Origin: Whitmania pigra
Taxonomy: Eukaryota > Annelida > Clitellata > Hirudinida > Haemopidae
Reading direction: 5' to 3'
Assembly: GCA_021613335.1 (NCBI GenBank)
Contig: JAJTWR010000236.1
Span: 1,256,001 to 1,320,000, forward strand
DNA: 64,000 nt
Below, in pieces: positions 35,029 through 46,918 of the stretch; the first letter of the stretch is position 1, and each line of letters opens with the position of its first letter. Under the pieces are notes generated by a model, which made no database searches, had not been told where the DNA came from, and saw only the letters and a program-made list of their open reading frames with translations. A program made the position numbers and the translations under genes.

Positions 35029-38000
35029 CTACTTGAACCACCACGTGAAGAAAGCCTGGAGCAATATGGCCAGCATGAAGACTGCCAAATCCTTCGTGTC
35101 GAACGTGGCCCCGCGACCGTTCGTGCTGCCGAGCAAGCTGCTGTTGCTGCTGCCAGCTGCCGACAAACTTCTCAGCTGCCCTTGCATAGCCGTCAGCTGC
35201 TGCTGCATGCTTGCCAGCTTGTCGGAGGATTCCTTCTGGATTCGGATGAGCGAGTGAACAGCCTCGCCGCTGGGGATGGAGGAAGCTGTTTGCCTCTTGC
35301 TGCTGGTCGGGGTGGCTTCGACTGTTGAGGAGAAAAAGAGAGTTCAGGGGTCGAGCGAGCGATTGGAAAATTTGAATTTCAGAAATGAATTGGCTGAAAA
35401 TCAATACATAAATAAAGAAATAAATTGTAAATGTGACAAAATGCGACAAGAATGGCGGCTGAATGTTATAAAATTAAAAAAGAAAAGTAATTATATAAAC
35501 ATTATTAAACTTAATTCAATTACACTAACAGGTAAATTAAATTAAACTGATTAAATATGTAAATAATTAAATCATCAATCTAACCTGCAGACAGGGACGA
35601 TTCGCTGTCGCACCTTTCCGCGCTGACCTCGTTGACGTTCGACCTGTCTCCCGATTGGCTGTTCGGAAGGATTGACCTGATTTGCTTCATCCTCTTCATC
35701 TTATTGGTTCTCTTAGCGCACTCCATCGAGGAATGCCTGGAATGCCCGTGGACGGAATTCCCCGATGTCGGCTTTTCTTCCATGCTGGTTATGCTGGTGG
35801 TGTGAACGATGGGCGTCTGGTGGTGCGTCTTAGTGCTGATGATGAAATCCCTCTCGAACTGGATGACATCGTTCAGGGGATCCCACGGACGCCAGCTATC
35901 AATGGAAGAGTGTAACGAAATGTGGTAATGGCGATTGTTGCTTGCTCAATTGTTGTAAAACAACATTTGTGAGAATGGCAATGAAATGTAACAAATGTAA
36001 TTATTGTTCAATTTATAAAAAAAAATACTCGTGTAATATGGATTGTAATAACAAACCATTTATAAAAAGATTTTCACGAGTATTTTAAAAATTTAAACTA
36101 AAAGATTAAAAAATAAAGCCAACTTAACTCACTCAGCATATTTATAGATCCAGTCCCCGGTGATGGCATTCCTCTCGAAGAGGTTCGGCGTCCACTCGAG
36201 CAGCTTGGCTTTCCTTTCTCTGGCAGATTTCCTCTGCTCCTCCTCCAGGAAGCACTTCTCGTCCGTGGCCACCTGCTGGTCGCCCTTGACGATGGCGTCG
36301 CTCACGTGCGACCACAACTTCTCCGATTCAAATTCCGACTGGGCCTCCATCGAGATCGTGTGCCTCTTCAGTCGCTGGCTCTTCACGGTCGGTGTCGGGT
36401 TCCAGAAGAGTTCTAAGGTCTGTTTGCAAGGAACGAAAAAATGGGTTTTAATCGGGTTTTTATTGTCGTGTCAATTTACAAACAATATGCATGCATTCTT
36501 TGCTTGATCGCATTCTAGATGGCATCTTCAGAATTTTCAAAATATTAGCATGTTTTAATGCTAATCAAATTATTGATTTAATGAAGACGACGACATAGAC
36601 GGTGGTGGTGATGATGATGGCAGTGAACTCACCCCTGTCCTCTTGTCCTTGATGAATATTTCTTGGTCCCAGTGTCCCTCGATGGTAGCCAAAGTCTCGT
36701 CGCCGAGTTTGATTTTTCCAACCACTTTGTTGCTGGTCTCCCCACTTCCTAAGAATGGCTGCAAATTTATAATGAATCTCATTGGGATCGTTAAGGCAGC
36801 ATGTTTAATCACTAACGATCGTTACTAATGTAATCTTCTTTAATGTTGGACAAAAAATATGACTAGAATAACAAGGAAAATAAAGCACATGTCAACCTTC
36901 AACTTGAATTCCAGGTCCGCCCGATATCCTGTCTTCTCGCACTGTATGGAGACCTCCCCTCCAAACTCCATGGTCAAAGTGCCAATCAAGATGCCTGTTA
37001 CGAAAACGGAATTAACCGTTTAGTTGCAGTATAATTAGAGCAAAGACGGCAGACGTGATTCGAACGTACCCTTGCAGTGAGCGTACGGCATTGTTATCAC
37101 GTAATCCTCGCCCCTGTTGAGAAAAACCAGACGACAGACGCCATCCAAGATGGCCGACAGGGAATTACCGTAAAACTTTGATTTCGCTAAGATGCTGCCG
37201 CTGATGGCAAAACCATCCTGCCTGTTTGTGATGTAGAATGCAGAGACAGGTGGATGGTGGGAAATCTGTTTGAGTCGAGGAAATGATTGAAAAAAATTAG
37301 CGATTGTACAAGTTGTTGTACTGCATAGGATACAATCACAATGGCAGCATTAATGTAAACCTTTTTAGTACAACTAAGCACCATTGCGAGTTGACTTGCA
37401 TGCTGTCAATGGGTTTTTAATCTGGTGCCTAGTCAGCTATTCAGTGACATTTCTCACTCATTCATTGACTCACTGACTCACTCACTCACTCACTCACTGA
37501 CTCACTCACTCACTCACTCTCCTCCATCATTCGAACCTGTTCCGCAATGTAGAACGTCCGACTTCCTGTCTTCGGATGCTTCCAGAAGCACCTGAACATC
37601 TCACCAAGAATCGGGTTGTAAGGCTTCTTCAGACCCTGATGAAGAAGATAAGCAGCGATTGGGAAAAGAAATTTTATTTTGTTCGATTCAGTATATCATG
37701 TTAATATGCAAGAATTAGTAAAATTACAAACTTAAATTTATTTCTTTATAATAATATTTTATTTATATGGCATTTTAAGCATAGGGTCAGAGGCTTAATT
37801 ATAAGCTTAATTATAATAAATCTGATTAAAATTTAAAATTCTAAAAAAAAATGAAAATAAAGCTCATAAAAGATAGAACTAACTTTTGGCTTCTTGTAAA
37901 ATCCCGACAAGTACCACTTGACCACCATCTTCATCCTACTGAACGGATCCTCCAACGTCACGGCCCTGATTTTGGGGTTTGAAAATAATGATAAACATGT

Positions 38001-39071
38001 CGATTAGGATTGTACGTGCTGTCACCACTAACATCATCATTGCCGTAATCATAATCATAATCTCGACCATCATAATCACTATCATCATCATCATCATCAT
38101 CATCATAATCACCACCACCATCATCATCATCACCACCTCCACCACGGTGGCCGTTCGGCCAATCCATCATCATCATCATCATCGAACTCACTCTGATAAG
38201 AGGTCAGCATGATAGTAGTAATCGGAGAGCTTATCAAGAAACGACCTCGGCTCCAGGATGAACGTTGGTAAGGCAACTCTCGACAGGTCCATCCCCGGTC
38301 TGACCTGTTGTTGTCGTTTTTAAAATTCCATCCATCAGTTATGGAGTTATCGAGTATCATTTGTAAATAGATGGTCAGATGATCCTTTGATTCATAATTT
38401 ATTATATGATAACTTATATAATAATAATAATAACGATGATGATACAATAATAATATTAATAACAACAATAATAAATTAATTAATTAAAAATGATGATTAT
38501 GAACTTTGTTAAGGTTATTAATTGAGTTAAAATAACAAAACAAATACCAAATATTATATCAAATCTGACTCGATAACTTGGGAGTCACGCTCACCTTCGC
38601 AAAACGAATATTTAATTCAATCAGCCTTCAGCATCACAATGAATTTATTTATTTGCCCTCGACAATATAATATTAATGACCTCAACAATATAATATTAAT
38701 GCCCTCAACAATGTAATATTAATGACCCCCACACTATAATTTTAATGACCTCAACAATATAAAGTTATTTATTTTAAACTAAAAAATAATAACCAAACTC
38801 AGGTGATGGTAATTTTAAAAATGAATGTGAGAACTTTTAATTTCCCTAACTCAGTGGTGCAATAAAAATCCCTTCGATCGTTGACGTTAAACGTTAAGAT
38901 ATGTTAAGTGGATCCAAAGCAATGTCAAGTCGATGCTGTATTTTTGGACGAAATTTGTGAAATTGTGAAAATCAAGACGAAAAAAAGTTTTAAATACAAT
39001 ACAATATGAAGTTGATACCAAGCAAGATAAAGTTATAATGTTATAAATACAATATAATATAAAGTTGATAC

Positions 39072-39153
<82 letters not shown>

Positions 39154-41161
39154 TAATAATAAATTTATAAGGCACAGCACTAGAGGCGCCCATAATACAA
39201 TACGAAGTTGATGCAGAACAACGAGAAGTTGTTCACAGTTAACATGCAAAAAAAAATAAAAAACAGAGCAGACGTTTCATACGAGGAAGTGATTCAATCG
39301 AGGATGAAAAGCTGCAAGATGGAAGAACAAGAAATAAAGGAAGAAAGAATTGAAGAAATGAAGAATTGAAGAAAGAAAGCAATAAGCCAGAAAATGTGCA
39401 GAATTTCATTTACAAGATAGTACAATAAGGTTGTTCAGATAGAGAGCAGAGGTCAAAGATGGTTATATTAGATGGAAAGTGATGATGATGATGATGATTG
39501 TGATAGTAGTGATTTGCAACAACCTGCTTGACGAGCGACCAAATGATGCTCTTGTTCTCGTCTGCAACCTCCTCGGTCTGGCTGGCATCTCCGAGCTGGA
39601 ATAAACAAATAAACATATAAATTCATTACATATTAATATATTAACACAGCTTAACCTTTAATTCAAAATTACAAAACGTATCCAATATCCAATGCACGTG
39701 GCCACAACAGTAATAACAGCAACAATGTGCGAGTTGGCGTAGAGGGTTGCGTGCCTGTGATGACATACGGTGATAGCAACAGTCGTTTACGTGTCGTGTT
39801 CGCAACCCAGCTCGCACAGCCAGGGAGCGCCATCGGGTAGGGATGCTACATAAATGGTGGATCGGTTAAGAAGTTGATTCACATTAAGATTAAGAAGTGC
39901 ATTCACATCCGTCGGTTCTGATGCATAAGGCACTCAAAAAATTGGCTAAATACAAATACAAATAAACAACAACAACAACAACAACAATAATAATAATAAT
40001 AAAAATAAAAATAACAATATTAATAATCATCGTTCATGAAATTACTAATGCATCGTCGACTTGGTCTCCATGACGACCGTCTGCTTGCCTTTGTGCCAAC
40101 ACATCTCCGTTAAGTTTGTGACTCATCTCAATAACGATTATTTCTACTCAGGAACAACGGCACCACAAGACGGTGAGAACCATTAGATACACCACCATCA
40201 TGACCATTAAGATCACCATCATAACCATTAAGATCATCATCATAACCACTACTACCATCACCATCATAACCATTAAGATCATCATCATAACCATTAAGAT
40301 CATCATCATAACCATTAAGACCACCATCATAACCATTAAGATCATCATCATAACCATTAAGACCACCATCATAACCATTAAGATCATCATCATAACCATT
40401 AAGATCATCATCATAACCACTACTACCATCACCATCATAACCATTAAGATCATCATCATAACCACTACTACCATCACCATCATAATCATTAAGATCATCA
40501 TCATAACCACTACTACCATCATCACCACCACCGCCATAATATAATGGCCTCATAGCATTCCCATCATGTTTTGGCTAAGTGGAGCATTTTCTTGAGAAAC
40601 AGTTTATCAGGCAGTCAGAGTTGATTATCGTGTTTTTCAGGTGCTTCTTGATAACCTTCTTGATAAGAGAGGCAAGAATTTAAAGATGTTACAACGTGGC
40701 ACTTTGAAACCTGCTAGTCTGCGATGGCAAAGTTACCATCGCGATTTTAGCATTCGTCGTCAACATCATCATCATCATCATCATCATCTCGTGAAATTTA
40801 AATCTAAAATTCGACATAAATGAGGACGACGAACGTCGTTGAACATTCGACATGACGCAATCTGTCGGCATTAAAATTTTATTATCATCAACGTCTGTTA
40901 TCAGAAAGAAGTTCGTAGGTCATCTTGAATCGTTTGATAATTAATAACTCCCAGCTTCATCCAGACATGGCCGACGAAGACAAGAGATCAGGTGAAAAGA
41001 AAGTGCCAAGGATTTGTAGGAGGATGAAAGCAGGTGATGATCCCGAGGAACGCGTTGCCAGTGACGACCGGCAGGAATGGTTGCACAACAACGACACGGG
41101 ATCATTATTATTATTATTACTATTATTATTATTATTATATTATTATTATTATTATTATTAC

Positions 41162-41195
<34 letters not shown>

Positions 41196-41616
41196 ATTAT
41201 GGAAATGATGATGATGATAACAATAATGATAATAATCAGTACTTTTAAATTTTATTTCAGAGAGTTTTTATTAAGTTTTTCTTTTTTATTAAAATTTTTC
41301 TTAAAACTTTTTACAGCTTTGTACTTTTGAACTGTTTATTTATTTATTTTTATTTTTATTTTCATTTTATTTTACTTATTGCTGGACAATTTAGATGACT
41401 CTGAATCGAGTCTGTTTTTAAATGCTACGTCATGCTTGCAGTGCAATGTCTGCATGCACTGTCGCATAACAACGAGATGATGCATGCTAAGACAGCAACA
41501 ATGGCAAAGTGAACAAACAACATTATAACCATAAAAGGGCAACAATTCATTGATTAGAATGAAATGACATCAACAATAACAATAGCAACAACAACAAAAA
41601 CAACAACAACAACAAC

Positions 41617-41696
<80 letters not shown>

Positions 41697-44600
41697 CAAC
41701 AATAACCATTACAATTACCTGTCCCAACTCTTCTTCAACGTTTTCAGTATAAGGTGACTCAACAGGTGGTTCGTTTTCCTGCTTCGCCAGCTTCTCAATC
41801 TCGCTGTTGCGTCTGCTTCTCTCCGTTTTGTCGTCGTCATCGTCGTCCGATTCTGACTCCTCGTCCTTGTCCGTCCTCGCATCCTCATCGTCCACTGATG
41901 ATGATGATGATGTTGATGACGGAGATGATGATGATGATGATGATAATGAAAGTAACATGCATTGGTGACAGAACACGAAAGGTTTTCACTTGGTTAGTTC
42001 AGGTGTCAGTTCTCGAAATGTTAGAATTTGCTTTTAAAAAGTGACATTGATTCAACTGATTTCTTAGGACTAAAAATAGTAGACTGGAAAAACCGGGTCG
42101 CGTTTCAAAATTTTACAAAAAGGACAAAAAAAAACCGCGCGCAACGACAAGACAACCTACCGCACTTGAAGTGATCCTCGCAGTCGCTGAAGTCGATCAT
42201 GTGCGATATGAACGAGTCGGCCAACGACGACGCTGCCGTCGACACTTCCGTGGTTCCGGGGACGGCCGGTGGCGTCGTGGGAATCGGGACGCTGTTGCCG
42301 GACGTCGCGGAAGGATTGACCGACATGTCGGAGTTGGGGTCTTTGGAGTCCTTGGTCATGGTTCTCATGAGGAGGCTTGAACAATGGAGTGCAAGTTCAA
42401 GGGCATCCATCCAGCACTTTCCTGTCATTTTTCCGACGGATTTGCATGTTAAGGAAAGCAACTATCAAGATCACCTCGTCTGCCTAATTAATTCGCTTTC
42501 TGATATCCTTCTCTTTAATTTTTTTTTTTTAAACAAAGCCATTGCTTGTTGACATTGCAATGCATTTTCATAATTTATGCTAATCAAGTAGCAGTTATTC
42601 AACCTGCAGCTTCGGAGGGAGCTCTGAAGATGATGTAAGACGTTGGCAGTGGGAGTGTCAGTGCTCCGATGCTTTCACCCTTGGGACCCTGGATCCAAGA
42701 AATAGAAATAATAATTAATATATTATTATTGTTTTATATTTTTAAATAAAATAAAAAGTTAGAAGATTTGCTTTATGTTATTATGGCATCATTGCTTAAT
42801 GATATTATCATGGTTGTTGCTGATTTTATTCAAGTCGTGCAGCTTGTTAATATCCGTTATTGCATTTGTAATCATGATGATGTTGCTGATGATGGTGATG
42901 GTGATGATAATGATGCTTATTCTATGATGACTTACAGGAGCGAGAATCGTGATGTAACAAATACAAGAATATTTGGATGGTTATGTCAAAGAGAAAAAAA
43001 TTACGAAACAAGCTGCAATTTTTAAGCAAAATGAAAAAAAATTAGGGTGACCCGTCAAAATAGCCCCGTCAAAACATCTCTGTCAATGTATCTTTATATG
43101 AGTTGAAGACATTAACCGATAACTGATTTCAAATTTGATTAAATGAAATGAGTTTTATGTTTTGACGGGGCTATTTTGTCGCCGGGCTATTGTGGCCGGG
43201 TGCCAAAAACTAGAACTCAAGTGCCCACAAATATTAAACAACAACAACAACAACATCAGCAACAACAGCACCAGCTGTAATAATGATGATGATAATGATA
43301 ATGATGATGATGACGATGATGATAATAATAATAATAATGATGATGATGATAATGATAATGATAATAATAATGATAATGATAATGCAGCAGCATCACCTTG
43401 GTGGCCCAAATTGATTGGTCGAGAGGATGGAAGACCTTGAAGCAGAATCCGTTCTTCTTGGAGGGTCGTTCCAGAACCTCGCAGGAGCTCAGCAAGCAGG
43501 TGGCAACCCAGTGGCTAGACTAATGTCAGACTTATTGCTAGACTTTTTGCAAATTGTAAAAATTGCATTTAAATGTTTATTATTTGAATTAATAACTAAT
43601 GCATGGATTAATAGGTTCTGATTAATGTCATCGTTAACAACGTCATCGTTGTCGTCATCACCGCCGCCATTGTATACGTCATCATCCTCATCAACAGCAG
43701 CAGCATCAGCAATTGTTATTCTTATGGCATTCATTCACTATATTAATTTATTACGTCACAACAAAAGATTTCTTCAAAGCCTTTAACCATAAGTGTCATT
43801 ATTCGACTCGCACAATGTCGCTTCTGTTATTTTATTCATTCGATTGATCTCGTTGAGAGCTATTTTATTTGCAATATTTGTGAGTTGATTGCACAGGCTT
43901 TTGCTTCTGACAAGACACGACATGAAATACCACGAAGTCAATTTCTCTTTTTTTAAAGAACATGTTATTCTTATTAATGTGATATGTCGCATCTATATCC
44001 GAACGGACTTCAAATATACATCACTCGAGACAATGTGATGAGTAAATAGGCAACAGTTAGCAGTATATTTCTTAAAGTCATTATTAGCATTATCTGCTTT
44101 TCACAAACCTATTGATATTTCATTTCCAGGCCAACAAGATAATTCAATTACTTAAAATAATACAAATAAATTGAAATTAGTTAGACAGTAACCTTGCAAA
44201 TAAAATTAAATTAGTTAAATCGTAACAATAAAAACAACAACCTTGTAAATAAAATTAAATTAGTTAAATCATAACGACAGCAATAATAACAACCTTGTTG
44301 CTCTTATAAAGGACCAACAGGCCTGGCTTGAGAACGCACCACAGTTTAGTCCAACTCTTTAGCGTCCCTCGGACTTTCAGCCAATCGGAGAGCACGATTA
44401 CAGTGGGGTCTTGGAGTGTGCTCAACAGCTCATTGGTCGCCCTCTTCTTCTCGGACCTGTAATTCTTCTTCTGCTCCTGTCGCAACAAAGTAACGAAGAT
44501 TACTTGTTTCATTTAATTACTTAACTTCGTTAAATTAATTAGCATTCGCAGAGAAATTTTTTGATTAATATTTCAATACAACGTAATAACGATTTATAAA

Positions 44601-45441
44601 TGCAGGGATTAATATATTTATATGGCCTTCATTCCCAAGGATACTCATGTCAGTGCGGGCTGGTTGTGTACATTGTGACAGTTGTTGTCAAGCTGAGCTA
44701 AGCCGCTTGCATCATTGTATGGTTGCTTACTACTACACGCCCATAAATAATAGATCAATTATAATATTATAATTATACTCAGTTCGTAGGAGGTTATAAA
44801 AGGATGTTACGACATTGACATTAACATAAATTATAAAAATCTATTTTCTTAATCATCCATCAATATCTCGATCCCTCGTTCTAATGGTCTGTTTCATGTA
44901 AGTAGCAACGTCACTAATGTTAAAGTTTTAGACCTTACATTTCATTCACCATTTTAAGACGAACAGAAATAAGAATTCATAAAAATTAAAAACAAAAATC
45001 TTACATAACTAATAACTTATTTGATGTTCTATTTGGCCTTCAAATAGTAACGACCAATCAAATGTTGATTTTTATATTTTTATATATTTATAAATATATA
45101 TATTATAAATTAAAATAAATAGTTTTTTAATCATAAAACTGTGCAAAACAAGGCAGACTTTCAGAGATTCTTTCTTCGCATTCCTCGTGAAATCCTTGGA
45201 GCCAAAATTCGTCAAACGACTGAGGTCGCGACCGAGGTCCAGAGACTGCCGAAGAAGAAAAAGTGGAACATTACTGACTACTAATAAATGATTATAAATG
45301 TTAAGAATCGTTTTTTTATTACCCATTATTATTATTATTATTAAATATCAACATTATTATTAGTAGTTACTACTAAGTAGTATTATTATTATAATAATTG
45401 TTGCTTTGATTGAAAATGTAATATTCACTTTTTAATCTATG

Positions 45442-45516
<75 letters not shown>

Positions 45517-45764
45517 GTTGTTGTTGTTTTGATCATCATTAAAAAGATATTAGGCACACAATGTGAGGCCGGGTTTAATCTAAACATATTTACAGGCACC
45601 CGTGGTGAGCTCACCTTTGCACTTTTACCTTCTGATTGATTGGCTGTTTGAAGGAGCAAGTCATCGTCCAATCCTGGTTAAAGAGAAAATTACGACAGTA
45701 ATAACATTCAGTGTTATTAAAGATGCAATAGCAATGTAGTAAATAATGAATAATAATGATGACG

Positions 45765-45836
<72 letters not shown>

Positions 45837-45845
45837 GTAATAGTA

Positions 45846-45908
<63 letters not shown>

Positions 45909-45972
45909 TAATAATAATAAAGAATGTAAAATTAATTAATTGCAATAGCAATGTAGTAAATAATGAATAATA

Positions 45973-46046
<74 letters not shown>

Positions 46047-46918
46047 AATAATAATAATAATAATAAAGAATGTAACATTAATCTTAGTTGACGCCCGATA
46101 AAATCTACAAGTTAAAATGCTTCTATCAATAATAATGATAACTAACTTTAATATATGATAATTATTATGCTGGTGATGATGGTGGTGATGATAATGATAA
46201 TGCAACAAGCACAATAAAGCCTTAGAAAAACGATTCGCAATACGAGATGGCGTTGTCGCAAAGCAGACAATGAGGTCATTCGATGAAGTCGACCTTGAGT
46301 TCTAAAAATAGAATAAAAAAACCTGCCGTCTCCGTGTTCAAACCGTCGCCAACATTTGCTCAAATGGAGACAAAGTGACCCGAGTTTGTGCAGCGATTCT
46401 TTCCGGTTTCATTTTCGTTTCGGACAATGTGAGGCGACGTAATGCTCGGAACATTGCTTGTTTTTATGATTTTTTCCAGGAAAAGTCATTAAACACCTAA
46501 TACTAATGTTAACATCTAAGGCTGGGATTTATTATCAAACGCATTGAACGTGCAAGGAAAGAGAAAGACAATGCACAGGCACACACGCACACAAACACAC
46601 ACAGAAAAAAATGAGTCGATCCATAAATGCTGTAAATGTGAGAACAGTTTGTCAAGGGGGAAAGCTATTGGAAGAAGAATTCACTCCGTTGTCATAACAA
46701 CCGAGAAGTCCATAAAATCATCAATCGGCTCAACCAACCTCTGGGGATCATTTGAAACGTGGTCGAGTTGTTGGACGGCGAAGAGGGCGAGCTGTTCGGC
46801 AGTTGCTGGGAGCCCGCGGAATTGAAGGGGGTTGCGTTGGTCGACGGGGTGCTGTTCAGGGCGGTCGAGGAAAGCATTTTGCTTGTCAGGGACTTTCCAA
46901 ATTTGATCAGCTCGTTTT
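35029..46918 (-). CDS. OSBPL8: Oxysterol-binding protein-related protein, ORP5/ORP8 type (18 exons seen, 5' end missing)
   Basis: Exons on the minus strand: 46918-46739, 45673-45615, 45245-45159, 44476-44294, 43519-43397, 42688-42604, 42421-42161, 41894-41719, 39595-39524, 38304-38192, 37965-37884, 37635-37537, 37265-37070, 36994-36897, 36758-36633, 36419-36133, 35895-35585, 35321-35029; 2831 nt, about 942 residues, phases consistent. Domains: [11 protein letters not shown] linker, PH domain ([17 protein letters not shown], then [20 protein letters not shown]), acidic linker, ORD lipid-transfer domain ([20 protein letters not shown]; lipid-binding signature [12 protein letters not shown] near residue 505; GHWDQEIFI), and a C-terminal tail-anchor helix ([19 protein letters not shown]). 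ORP5/8 sit at ER-plasma membrane contacts and swap phosphatidylserine for PI4P. The first visible exon starts in phase with two bases of a split codon, so at least one upstream coding exon is not found. It cannot be told from sequence whether it is closer to ORP5 or ORP8. Confidence 0.95.
37480..37520. repeat. (CACT)n microsatellite in ORP intron
   Basis: Tetranucleotide CACT array interrupted by one CTGA, close to the exon at 37537-37635. Confidence 0.9.
37750..37793 (-). mobile_element. SINE 3'-tail fragment (minus strand) in ORP intron
   Basis: On the minus strand it reads GCCTCTGACCCTATGC and then TGCCATATAAATAAA. This aligns with the tail of the full SINE at 58047-58235 (GCCTCTGACGCTATGC, then TGGCGCTATATAAATGAA). 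The tRNA-like head is absent. Confidence 0.6.
38031..38185. repeat. (CAT)n-rich imperfect microsatellite in ORP intron
   Basis: Mixed ATC, CAT and ACC units fill most of the intron between the exons at 37884-37965 and 38192-38304, stopping a few bases from the latter's donor. Confidence 0.9.
38421..38475. repeat. AAT/GAT microsatellite in ORP intron
   Basis: Short AAT array with a GATGATGAT block and AAC units. Confidence 0.8.
38657..38764. repeat. 23-bp tandem repeat, about 4.7 units
   Basis: Unit CCTCAACAATATAATATTA plus ATGA (23 bp), starting at 38657, 38680, 38703 and 38726, then a partial unit. Units differ by one to six bases. Confidence 0.9.
39067..39192 (-). mobile_element. SINE tail fragment joined to a (TAA)n microsatellite
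   Basis: On the minus strand, GCGCCTCTAGTGCTGTGCC and TTATAAATT match the SINE tail (GCGCCTCTGACGCTATGC...TATAAAT) and run directly into about 100 bases of ATT repeats (39067-39166). No head is present. Confidence 0.55.
39479..39500. repeat. (GAT)n microsatellite near an ORP donor site
   Basis: Seven GAT units 24 bases into the intron that follows exon 39595-39524. Confidence 0.85.
39725..40015 (+). mobile_element. tRNA-derived SINE (copy A) with AAC/AAT tail
   Basis: Box A-like TTGGCGTAGAGG at 39734-39745 and box B-like GTTCGCAAC at 39798-39806 give the internal RNA polymerase III promoter of a tRNA-derived head. The body shares CATACGG, GTGTCGTGTTCG and GCTAC/TATAAATGG with the copy at 58047. 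The tail (CTGATGCATAAGGCACTCA) runs into AAC then AAT units at 39967-40010. It lies in an ORP intron, opposite to the gene. Confidence 0.75.
40190..40545. repeat. Minisatellite, 21-bp unit AAGATCATCATCATAACCATT and variants
   Basis: About 355 bases of a 21-bp unit, with longer variants carrying ACCACTACTACCATCACC. The unit length is a multiple of three, so all frames stay open on both strands and give false repeat proteins. It is intronic in the ORP gene. Confidence 0.95.
40763..40790. repeat. (CAT)n microsatellite
   Basis: Nine nearly pure CAT units in the ORP intron. Confidence 0.9.
41103..41225. repeat. (ATT)n microsatellite with GAT end
   Basis: Long ATT array with a few ACT units, ending in GATGATGAT. 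Confidence 0.95.
41575..41700. repeat. (AAC)n-(AAT)n-(AAC)n microsatellite at an ORP donor
   Basis: AAC flanks with an AAT core. It begins about 20 bases after the 5' splice site of exon 41894-41719. Confidence 0.95.
41897..41946. repeat. (GAT)n repeat forming the 3' splice site region of an ORP exon
   Basis: On the minus strand, CAT units run up to and form the CAG acceptor at 41897-41895. The usual pyrimidine tract is replaced by this repeat. Confidence 0.85.
43050..43190. mobile_element. MITE-like element with ~24-bp inverted repeats
   Basis: The left arm at about 43054-43078 has CAAAATAGCCCCGTCAAAAC and the right arm at about 43156-43178 has its exact complement, GTTTTGACGGGGCTATTTTG. 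Between them lie about 80 AT-rich bases without coding content. It lies in an ORP intron. The target duplication is not clear, so the superfamily is unknown. Confidence 0.65.
43238..43385. repeat. (AAC)n-(GAT)n-(AAT)n compound microsatellite
   Basis: About 145 bases ending roughly 12 bases from the donor of ORP exon 43519-43397. Confidence 0.95.
45441..45531. repeat. (ATT)n-(GTT)n microsatellite in ORP intron
   Basis: Nearly pure ATT array of about 75 bases followed by GTT units. Confidence 0.95.
45724..46080. repeat. 218-bp tandem duplication containing AAT arrays
   Basis: The unique block GCAATAGCAATGTAGTAAAT, followed by AATGAATAATAATGATGA, occurs at 45724 and again at 45942, an offset of 218. 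Each is followed by an AAT array and then AAAGAATGTAA(A/C)ATTAAT. The second array is shorter and carries a GAT block. Confidence 0.9.

Noticed and set aside
34693..35328. Long open frames rich in Asn, Ile, Leu or Tyr on both strands
   Set aside because: They are translations of the AAT/AAC microsatellite joined to an antisense frame of the ORP last exon; the real frame there is the ORP C-terminus on the minus strand.
35018..35449. 143-codon minus-strand frame rich in Gln/Ala
   Set aside because: Shadow of the ORP last exon in another frame; the coding frame gives the tail-anchor sequence and joins in phase with the exon at 35585-35895.
40128..40553. CRISPR-like or repeat-protein locus
   Set aside because: Units are directly adjacent with no unique spacers, in a eukaryotic intron; it is a minisatellite.
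45661..45951. Leucine-rich open frame on the minus strand
   Set aside because: Pure product of the ATT/AAT array; no unique sequence beyond a few codons.
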